64,000 bases of DNA from Phoronis australis (lineage: Eukaryota; Phoronida; Phoronidae): the NCBI GenBank assembly GCA_002633005.1, contig NMRA01000031.1, positions 1,087,004-1,151,003 of the forward strand. Reading direction: 5' to 3'. A model generated the notes under the pieces. The model was not told where the DNA came from. It did not search any database and saw only the letters and a program-made list of their open reading frames with translations. Shown piece after piece: positions 35,001 through 47,000 of the stretch. Positions within the stretch are counted from its first letter, which is position 1. Each line of letters starts with the position of its first letter. A program made the position numbers and the translations under genes.

Positions 35001-38000
35001 AGCTACCTCAGTTCATGGCGGCTTGAATGTAAAGGGATATTACATGGCTTGAGAGTCGGCATCTCATTATAATGGAAATCACTGTATTGTTTTTAGCGAA
35101 CCGTAGAGCAGAAATATCGATGATCGTGTAATAATAAATTGTGTGATAACTGCATGAAATATTCCAAAGATTGATTCCTTTTAAGTGGATGTTATTAGTT
35201 ATTTGTTGGCATTTTTGGCAGAAGATATCCCAGATGCCAGTACATACAAAAACCCTATGTAGGACCACCTTCTATTTGTGTTGACAGTAGAGGTGAATGT
35301 TTTGGAGGTTGTGCTGTTAATGGTGTACAAATTGGTTTCTTGCTGGGTTATGATGGCTCGTGATTTGTTGGAGAAAGAAAACTGCGATGGAATAACACAA
35401 ACTTCATGTTGTTTTTCACTGGGGATCAGACTTCAGTGATACTTTTGTGAACTTTCCGATGGTGACTACTTCGAGGACTACGTTATTTATGAACAATAAA
35501 AATTTACCACTTCATAAGTACTTAATGACCTATAACTGGCATCCTCTCCAACTACTGTTTGTGTTATGAGTACTTCTAGTGCTGCTGCTGCAACTGCTAC
35601 TGCTACTGCTTCTACTTCTGCTGCCGCTGCTGCTACTAGTACTACTACTACTGGTGCTACTGCTAATGCTCTTGTCCTAAGCGCCTAGCTCTATACTCCA
35701 TCTGTTGGCCACATCTCGTAACGTTGCTTATACCATGTCAACGCACTGATTTTTGACAGGACAGTTATAATGGAACTATGTAGTAACATCTAGACATTCC
35801 GACAGGTGAGCGAGAAGGCTCAGATGTTCTGTAGCTCAGTTGAGGTGCCCCACAAAACGTGGCGTATCAGTACGAGTTACGTGCTGGATGGAGTCAACCA
35901 AATGGCAAAGGATTGGTTCTCAGGAGACTGGTACTTCACGGCTGGTGACCGAGGCATGTTGTTCGTCTGCTCCAAGGAGGGGCGCTTCTGTAAGACGTTA
36001 CTATCCACCAACTCGACCAGCTTGAAAGACATGGTCCTTGTCCCTGAGTTGGGGTAAGAAAAACTCATTGGATGTTAATCTGATTATTTGGTCATTCTAT
36101 TTTAAAGAAGTTATTAGACACTATTGCTGTGAACGAGCTGAATATAGGTTTCTTGTCAGAATTCATGTTGTTGAGAATATCTACTGTTTTTTGTCACTTT
36201 CGTAGGTCATCTCATCCTCAGTAGTAAAACTGTATTCTTGTGAGTATTAACTCATCTCTGCGCATAAGAACACCAGTAGCTTTTGCTTATGTTTAGTTAT
36301 AAACTTTTTTGAGCTGGTCAGTGCCCACTACACGGAAATTAGCCAGTTGCGTAGACACACTTTTAAGTCAAGTATTGAGTATAGGTTGACATCTATGAGT
36401 AATCAAATGATGCCTTTGTGATCAGCTCGTATGTGGACGAATAGTAATTTATGGTTGTTAAATCCGCTGTGCTCGTCTCGGCTAGGTACATCTTCATCAC
36501 TGAGCTGGCCAAGTTTATAGACCAGCCGATCCTCTCAAGAGTCAACATGGACGGCAGTGGCTATACACAGTTAGTGAATCAAAGAATAGCGCGACCGTTT
36601 GGTCTGACTGTCGACTACCCCAACAACAGACTTTACTACCTTGACTCTTATCTTCACCATATCCAGTTAGTGTCGTTTGATGGGAAACAGCGGAGGACCA
36701 TCTTTGACGATCAGTTGGTGAGAACAATTCTTAATCATACGTTAATTAGCTGGTAACTATAATGGTTACCGAGGTGCTAAGGACCATTTTTATTGTCCTG
36801 GTCATTTCAATGGAAGGTAGTCTAACACACAGATAGTTGACCTTTCACCTTCAAAGTTGGTCTTTGTTACTCAACATGTCCACTGCTTCAGATTTTTGTT
36901 TTAGACAATGTGTTGCACAGTGCGTAGCTGTAGTACCAGTGGGGCTCATTACTCTACAGTTGTGAAGTTGTTTCCTTGAGCAAGGCACTTAAACTACGTT
37001 GTTTCGTTCACTCAGCTGTGTAAAATGTGTACAAACCCTATCTTGGAAGTAACCTGTGATGAACTAGTGAGCTGTCTAGGGGAAATTGAAAGACTCTCAT
37101 CCAATCACCTTACTGGTTCTGGGGCTACCAATAGCAGTGAATGAAATTAATCCGTTAACTGTCGAAAATCAAAATTTACTGACTATTGAGAATCCATTCA
37201 CTGACTATCGAATCAGTTCACCGGCTATCGAATCAATTCACTGACTATTGAATCAATTCACTGACTTGATCAATTTGAAATTGAGCAATGATTAGTAAGT
37301 ACGTCATTTGTTGCTACTTTGTGTCACAATAAAAGATACGGTCAAACATGGCAATAGAAACGTAATGTTCTTTTTGTATTTTTTGTATTATGAGAAATAG
37401 AACTAGTGATTGTGAAATTAAGTGCTTTTCTATAAGGCTTAATGATGGTGAGAATGTAGTTTTACTTCAAATCACAAGTTGATACATAGTGTTCACGGTG
37501 CTCGCTCTAATTATTTTAATTTTAACTTGCGACATTGACAATTATCCTTTCTATATCAGTATCCCTATATCAGTATCTCTGTAACAGTATATATCAGTAT
37601 CTCTATATCAGTATCTCTGCGTGTCTAGGTGCAGCACGCCGTGGGATTAGAGAGTTTCGAAGATTTTCTCTTCGTGACCAATCCACAGGACAAGAACATA
37701 GTCAGACTCAACCGTCGCAACCCTAAAAACAGAATGGTGTTAATTAGACACTTGATCCGTCCCGTGCATATCCACATATATCACCCGGTCAGAGAACCTG
37801 ATCGTGTCGGTAAGTGACCATCTGGTTGTATGATTATGCATAGTACCTTCAAGATACATGAAAAACTCATTTTGTGAGTTGAATTGCACGTCCGTGTATT
37901 CAGCTACGCTCAACGTTTGTGGCAAAAATTGTTTTTTAATACGTCTGCTTTTTCACAAGCAGTTTCAGTCTGGTCGCCATGTCGATAATGAAAAATCATG

Positions 38001-41000
38001 AAAAATGGAAAACACATCTTGGAAACTCACAAACAACACAGTATGATTAGTGACCATTGGGTAGGTTTTGGCACATGTCACAACACAGTTGTGGAATAAG
38101 GCCATTTATGTCGTGCTACAAAGTTGTCCAATGAATAACTTCTGAACTTTATTCAGCCCAGTCTTGCTATTGGTACATATGACGAGCTTAACACTAAATG
38201 TTGCTCTCAAACTGAACCTTTTGTGGTAACTTTTTTAATTTCCAAATGATTATCTTTCAATTTTCAGAAAAAAATGGGGTTTTTTTTCTGAACTTCTGTT
38301 GGCCCACCAATAGAACTTTCTTTGGTATAAGATAAGAATTGAGAGTAAAATATTAACTCTCTTAGAGCCTAGAGTTTAATTATATTTTCAGTTGGATAGA
38401 CTAATGCTATGTAATAACTGGTAAAAGCTATTGAATCTTTAAAAGGCATATGTGTGCATTTGTGCCACAGGTGTCTCTGTTCTTGAACTGCTGTATTTTA
38501 ACACATGTCGTTTCTCCTGTCCAGCCTATTCGCCAGCGGACTCGTGCAACCGTAGATGTCAGCACTTGTGTCTACATCGGAGGGTGAATGGACAGCTGAA
38601 GGCAGCGTGTCATTGTCAAGATGGATACAAACTTTTTAATGAGACGGCATGTCAGTGTATGTGTCCAACTGTTTTCAGGGTTATGGTAAATAGTTCAAAA
38701 ACGATTTGCGAAATGTTTGCTGTGGCTAGAATTAACTAAATGTGCCCATACATTATCAGTCTATCACAATGACTGTTTTTGGTCATTTTAAGCGGGCTTG
38801 TTTTAGTGAGGCCTGTGGAAATACAAGGAAGCACTAACTTCAAACATACTTTCGCGAGAGCAAGGAATTCACTTGTGATGCCCAGTCTCAAATTCTGGTC
38901 TGCAGGACAAAACACGATTTCTTTCATTCACGGGCATTTTGCAACTTTTTTGCGTAAATTCGTATTCGGCGGCATAGTGATTAGAAAGAATTTAAGGTTA
39001 TCTCGAACCTTATTTAGTGGCCTCCATTGTAACTCATATATCAATGAACTAAGCTTTGTCAACTAGAAAAAGTATATATTTTCTGAAAGAAAAGCAATCA
39101 GGGAATATAAAATTACTTTTTTAATTAAAGTACCGTTATTATATTTACGTAAAAACCTTTTTAAATCAAAATTTCATTTTTAACAAAGGTAGAATCATAG
39201 CCAAGTAAGAAATGGATAACAAAAATCGATTTGGCAGTTAAAGCATGTCGTTAGCATGAGATCGAAACATCGAAATGTCAACTTAATAATTGAATTAAGG
39301 AATTAGGATGAGGATTATATCTCTTTCCACAAATTGCTGTGTTCGTGACCACAGAGGCCTGAGGCGACAGTAGCATTCGTTTTCAATGCCAACGGTCGTA
39401 TGCATGTAGATGGGGATCAAAACTACGTTTTGTCTTTGTTTTCCCCGACACCATTCTATCATAAGTACACCTCGTTGACTCAATGTTACGGCGATTTGGT
39501 GAATGAAAGGACTGAGGGTACACGAAGTTGTTCTGTACCTGGCGGGAGATTCGATTGGATTGAAAGCCCTTCAACGTTTGACCTCGGATAAGTAATTAAC
39601 AAATATCCACGCGGTTGTGTGGTTCCATGGTGGTTCTCTTTTTTTTCTCGCTACGCAATTATATTTTGTATTTGAAGTTCCCGGAGAATGAAGATAACAT
39701 ATTTTGCTAGACACGTGAAATATTGTAGAAATGGCCAGTTTTTGTGAATAAGGTTTGAGATATCCTTAAAGATGCTGTGAAATCGAACTGTTTAATCTCC
39801 ATGCAAGTCACAGGTGAGCTGTAGGTGGCGCTGAACATGTTCTTCCGATCACTTTATTTCCATGTAGCGATAAAGCTCTTATTTCGTGATGATGCCATTA
39901 TTACGGGAAACAGCTATTGACACTTACTTGGAAGGTCCTAATTATACGCTTTGTTTATATTTTTCAGTAATCTCCGACGTGTCATTCCTCCTTTATACTT
40001 CCAAACGCCAACAGATGGTGCGAGGACTGTCTCTTGTGAATGGCTCCGATGTCATGTTTCCCATACAGAAGGTCCGGCGCCCCCTTGCGGTTGACTACCA
40101 TTATGGCAGGGGCGAGATCTACTTTGTTGATTCATCCAAAAATCGAATTGGCAAACGCCGCTTGACTGGAGGATTTGTCGACCAAGTGGACTTCACTGGA
40201 GCGAGTATGTTTTCTTCGTAACCCTTAATTCGTATCCTATGATTTTATTACGATTTAGTTAAAATTCAATCCGGAATTGTTGACTTGGAGGTGAATGACG
40301 TCTTAGGGATGTGTTGATTGAGACTGTTCTACATTGCAGATTTATGTGAGCTTACTGCTTTCAAGCTGTTGTCAAACCTGCTTAAGCAAGCATTTGACAA
40401 TTCAGGCTTTGCAATGCTGCTCAAAACATCAGATTTAATGTAAAGTACGAGTCAATGTCATGCACGAGCATCAAGTTGTACCCTCAAACCCCTGAATCCT
40501 ACACACAGACCATATTCTTTGTTAATGACTTGTGGTTCAAAGGAATGGTTCCATACTGATGGTGATGGCTTTTTGTGCTCGTTTAACTGTAGAAATGTAA
40601 TTGTCAGTAATTAAATTGTTAAGCAAGAAATCCCCAAAGATATTATGTCATCTTTTGCAGGCGTTGTGTTTATGAATTTGCTGTTTGTTTGTGTTATTTT
40701 TCGTTTTACTTGAACTTGATTTCGCATTTCATGCGTGTAATTCAGTGGGTCGTGCGGCTGTGTACAGATTTTGATATGGTATTTCATGTTTCTCTAGGAC
40801 TTCACAACTGTGAAGGCATCTCTGTAGACTGGATGGGCAATAACTTGTATTGGACAAGTGGTCATCTCAAGTCTATCAATGTACTCAGCCTCAACAAGTC
40901 TAACATTTACAAGGTGTTACTGCGTGTGATGGGGGAGGCAGATGAACATGTCCACCCTAAAGCCATTGTGGTGGATCCAGCACACGGGTAAGGGGCACAG

Positions 41001-44000
41001 GTTTTTCAATAATTAGGTCCGGGGACAAATATACAGCTGTCAGTTTTACTTGTTATTTAAAAAGCTTTCAATTGTTAATCAGTATATATTCTGCGGTTTT
41101 GCTTCACTAACCCACTGGGAATAACCACTGATGAATATTGTGAACCTTGACATTAATATAGTATTTACAATGAAGGTAGCAATGTAAAAAGTCGTTATTC
41201 GTTGATCAGTTTCTTGTGGGAAAGTTTTCTTTACTATATTGAAAATGTCAGGTGTGTTAACATTATAAATTCTTGGTAATATCAGAGAAGCAAAACCTAA
41301 TAAATCCAAATTTTTCAGGCATTGTGTGCTAGATGTGTTAAGTTTGTCGCTTTTATTTTTTCACTGCACCTCCTTGTTTCAATAACGATGGAAAATGAAT
41401 TTAGGTCGAATGGATCACGAAGCATTAACTTAAAGCCAGCTGCACACTATGCGATTCTGCTCGACATATAGAACTTCATGTGACTAGTACTGAGAAGAAA
41501 AACGGTTCTTTTGGTACCTACTTTTTACCACTATATTATTGATTGTTGTGGACATATAGCAGTGTTTGAGTACAGTGAGCAGGCCTCTTTACAACTTATT
41601 ACAGGTATGTATACTGGTCAAACTGGGCGTCGCTGTCGGTAAGCATATCTGAAGCATCTATACAAAGGGCTGGTATGGATGGAAGTCTGAGGACAACGTT
41701 TGTGAGAGGAGGGATACAGTGGCCAGATGGACTAAGTATAGACCACGTGGCCAGGCGACTGTTCTGGAGTGATGCCTTCTATGACAGGATTCAATACGTG
41801 CCACTAGATGGGGATTCAGTTAGAAGAGTAAGTGAGCTGCTAATTAAACAATGATCACTGAAACGTGATGGTGTCGTGGGTCTTCCTTAATTAGGGAACT
41901 TAAATATTAACATTTTTCTGAGCTTTGCATGTGTGGGTCAAAACTGACGCAACTTCAAAGACGTAAGACAAAATAAGAATGGAGCAGTTTGTTAAGCCAT
42001 GAGTTCCAACCATAGTATAACTGTGGCTAACATCAAGTGTTAACTTGTCTTATTTCGTGACTGGGTTTTTGTGACGATTGCAAAATTAGATAAAGATGTT
42101 CCAACTCTCACCATTGTTTGAAATTGAACGTTCCGAGGTTATAGCAACATTATCTAAGCAGCGTTCAATATAAGTCGTATGTTTATTTGTATAACTCAGT
42201 AGGTATTTTCTTCGAACCTATGGGTTCTTGTTTGTGATGTTGAAGTTCATGCAAAATAAGTGAATTAGAAATGGGGTTTGCTTGTCTCATACTTGTTTTA
42301 CTTTCTCAGTAAATGTGACTATCCAGACCTTATAGTAAACTAGCAATCTTCAGCTATACTACATGTAAGTGACTTTGTTTTCAATGTAATGTCTTCTGCG
42401 CATTGCAATGGTGAAAGAACGGCTACCTTTTCCCACAACTCAGTGCACAGATGACTCGTTAAGCACTCTACGTTAACATCGAATTTTAGTTATTAGGTGT
42501 TATTGAGTTACGTCAGGCGTAATGTTCACTTTCCTTCTAGCCCACCACAGTAGTGCGTACCTCCAAGTCTCCACACGGCATCGCCTATGGCAACAACGTA
42601 GTTTATTGGACTCAAGTGGCTGGATCTGTTCTGTCCTACAACCTGAGCTCCAACAAGACAACTAATGTCCTGAACAGCAAGACAGGAGCCTATGACATCA
42701 AATTGTATGGGCCTGGCTTGCAGACAGGTGAGTTGGTGGTTACTCTGCTAGGGTGAGATTTACCACTTTGTGTATAAGTGACCTAACATAGTGAGCTTGA
42801 TCTCAAGCCGTTGCAAACTTTTAAGCTTGCTAATCACTTCTAATGTTAGTAATGAACAACGTAAGACCATTTTTAGAACTGTAAGTAGTCTAAGTCAAGT
42901 CTTATTTGGTGGAAGGCAGAGGTTTGTAGCTGCTTGAAATTATAAGGTGTGTGTGACATTGATAACGAAATTGAAAACGAATGGCAAGTTACCTCCTTGT
43001 GTCGCTTTTCTAACGGATACGTGACACTTTGTAGACGCCACTTGTGTGATTTTGCCTAACTTGGAACAGAGCAAAAATGTTAAAGCAAGTCTGGTTAGTA
43101 TTTTCAGAAGCTCAAAAACCTGCAACTTGTCAAAATGATGCATACGAATTCCACCCCAGGCAGTACTTCAGTGAAAACTAGAAGTTTCAACTCCCGTTAT
43201 TTCAAGACTTGAATTTAGGTACATTTCTCACGGCAAATACAAAGACCAAATGTATGAGAACTCCCCTTGGGAATGCTTGCCTGTCACAAAATAATAGTTA
43301 CACTTCTTGTGAGCTCCAGGATGTGCTAGCTGGTATGTGATTGTCTGCTTTGTGCTTTCTAGGCTCCAATCAGTGTTCAAATTATAACGGCGGTTGTTCT
43401 GATCTTTGTCTCCAAACACCAAGAGGCACCCCTGTATGCCTGTGTGGTGATGGACGGAAGGCTGTGGGCGGCAAAAACGATCAGTGTCAAGGTTTGTGTT
43501 GTCTCTTGCACAGATAAAGACTTGTATCCATCATGGGTGCAAAATAATGCATTTATAAAAATATTGGTTATTGTTTGCTGGTTTGGAGACATACCAGTGG
43601 CACACTTGTAAGCAAAGTCCAGGTAATTCAAACTAGAGCCATCAAGGCTATCCTGGGTATTAGAATTAGGGACACCTGGGTCAATGAGTTGTAGTTCAAG
43701 CATGGATTTATGAAAGTTAAACAAAGCGTGACACGAAACTAAAATTATCATTAAGTGAATACAGGGTGATTGATGACAAACATAGGGAAAAAAGGTAAAT
43801 ATATAACTTCAAATACTGTAAACAGTTACAGACTTCATGGTTATGTGCTGTGTATCTGTAATAGATCTCTTATTTCACAATACAATACAGTTACATATAA
43901 TAATTCCTCTGGACAACCCTAAGACGGTCCGGTGAGGTCCGCTACCCTTGTGGTGAGGATTGTGTGTGAACATTTTGTAACGTGATGTTTTTGTTGGTTG

Positions 44001-47000
44001 TAGATGATAGCTCGTACACGACACCATCACCATGTCTGAGTACAGAGTTCCAGTGTGGTAACGGAAGGTGCATCTCGCAGCGCCTCACCTGTGATGGGGA
44101 CGACGACTGTGGTGACAACTCAGATGAGAGCCGGGAGGAAGGCGGATATTGTGGTATGCACCTAGTGACATCTGGTGTTGTTATGGTAGAGACTTAATGC
44201 CATCGTTACGAAGAAGTTTTTATACGCATTTGATTAGAGTGGATCAGCTTAATCTTGATGTTAAATGAAATACCCCCTGGGACCAAAACCAGATGCAGAA
44301 GCATAGTGCCTATTTTGTTGAAGATTGTGTGATGGGTCGTAGCACGTCTGTCGTGTGCAATGTGACTGTAGCTGGAGGAGACGGTGTGACTCGGCGGCTT
44401 GAGCTCTGTGGTCTCGTCTGAGAGACCCGGGTTTGACTCCTGGCTTTATTGGCAGACACTTGAGCGTAATACAAAGGTGTCTCCTGCTCCACTGAGCTCG
44501 GTCTTCTTAGTGAAAGTATGCATGGGAGTGAATGAGAACCTGGATATAATGCGAAAGTGATTTCCGGGGGTGTGCTCATATTTAAAAAAATGTAACTGCG
44601 TGTTGCAACTGTTGTAAACTTGACCAGTATTGTTATTTAGATTTCTTAATATGTGAATGAACTGCGAGTAAAGTTAGGAGTGACTTAGCCACGACCCCAG
44701 GTAACTTAGGTGCGACCCCTGGTTACTTAGCTACGACCCCAGGTAACTTAGCTGCGACCCCAGGTAACTTAGCTATGACCCTGGGTACCTTAGCTATGAC
44801 CCCGGGTACCTTAGCTACGACCCCAGGTAACTTAGCTATGACCCTGTACAGCCACTGTTTCATATGCTCCACCTGTGGTGTACGAATAAGTCACCTTTCA
44901 ACTTGTCGTTTCAGAGCGCTTTTCGTGCGGCAATGACTCATTCACATGTCATAATAACAAGTGCATCCGACTGTCCTGGACGTGTGATGGAGAAAACGAT
45001 TGTAAAGATGGCGAAGATGAGACTGCTGCCATTTGTCACAGTGAGTCTGCTCCTTGCTCAGTCAACTTCCTGCTCAGCATTCCCTCTTCAATGTTTTTGG
45101 ACATGTGCTCCAAGTTGGTCCACTTTTCAGTAATAAAAATAGGTAAAAAATGGACAATCGCCGCTCAAATGAAAAAGTTGACATACAGGACCAGCTGGAT
45201 CTCTGAATAACATGCAAACCTCAGTGACCCTACATATTTCCTGTCATTTCACTTCGTGGATGTAGCCTGACTTGTATGTCGACACGTGATGTCTGTTTGT
45301 ATCCTGATGATGTCTAATGAATAGATGAAACGTCGAATTAATATGAACTTTATTTTTATTTGTGTGGCAATTGTCCGTTTTTTTACCAAAATCAGATGTA
45401 ATTAAAATAGGTCAAGTTCCACAATATGCTTAAAACCTGTTGTCTAGGAAACCACTCTTGAGGATGATTTTAGAAATAATGTTTCTACTGTGAAGAAAGT
45501 TGATGATTTTCAGACGATTTAGACTACTGTGGCGCCTCCTAGTGGCATTTTTTGTGTCTGCCAAACTCTGCAGGATCAGGCAAGTGTATTTATATGAAGT
45601 TGACCATGGACAACGACGACGACATTTGGACAGATCCAACTACCGCTGTGCAGCAGTGGCAATTTTTTTGTTGTCTTCTGTATCTCTGAAGCTCCTTGAT
45701 GGATGTCTATGAAATTTAGTAATTTAAATTTCTGTTAAAGAGATGATGTTTTTGGATGTATTCGACGTATTGCGGCTGTTTTTATTATCATGAAATTTTG
45801 TAGATAGGTTTCTGTTAAGGAGAGGCCGACACACTCTCATTTTCAGATGGGTTTGATGTATTCTGTGCCACCTGGTGGCCATTTTGAAAATTTTTGAGTG
45901 CATGTTTGTAATCACCCTCTTCATCCTCCAAATTGCTTGAATGATCATTATGAAAATTTGGAGATGTGTGAGGTTGCCGTTGATTTTCAGATTTATTTAA
46001 CTACTCTGGCACCTCCTGGTGGCAATTTGATTATTTTGCGTCCACGGTTGTATCTTGTTTACCCTATGCAAGATCTTTGTGACATCTTGCAGATGTGTTC
46101 CTTTGGAGATGGCAACAGATGACAGCGAGTTTCAGACCAATCCAACTAACAGCTGTTCTCTTTTTTACGTTTGCCTGTGTTATTTCAGAGTTCTTTGATG
46201 CTTTTTCATAAAATTTAACAAACAAGTTTCGCTTATGAAGACAACAGCATTAATTATTTTTTGGTCTGATTTTTGTCGTCTGCTTCTGTATCTGTCAAAC
46301 CACAGAGAGGATCATTATGAAAATTGGCAGATGTGGTACTACTGACTAGAGCATTACTGACGTGGATTTTCAAACGGTCCAACTACTGTGGTGCCCCCTA
46401 GTGACATTATTTTGCATTTACGGCTATATCTCCTAAATCCCTTCTAAGATGTTTTTGAAATTTTGCAGTTATTAACTTGATTGCAGATGGACGGATGTGA
46501 CTACCGCTGTGATTCCTAATGACTGCTTGTTTTTTTTTCGGTTTGCCTTTGTATCTATGGAGTTCTTTGATGGATTTTCATGAAATTTGGCGATAGTTTT
46601 AAGAGCCGACCTTACCTTCCCATAATTTAGGCAATAGTTTTAAGAGACGACCTTACCTTCCCGTTTTTGGATGGTCTCATTGTATGCTGTGCCATCTAAT
46701 GGCCTTTTTTATGATACAGATAAACACCCCTAGAAGCACACCCTTTGCGATGCTGTCGTGGGAGCATTTCAGCACTCCTGTTGCTCTTGTTACGTAACAA
46801 GAGCAACAGGAGTGCTGAAATGCTCCCACGTAGTTTTGTATTCTGTGTTACCAGTACTGAATTCAACTAGTCACTTTTTAACCAAAAGAAATTGGACTAC
46901 ATATTAAGCTCTAGGATAGTCACAAAATATTCTCTTTCAGTTAATGGAATTTCAAGTGTCCATGCTGTCTGTATTAAGTGTAAGATTAGTCTGCATTCTC

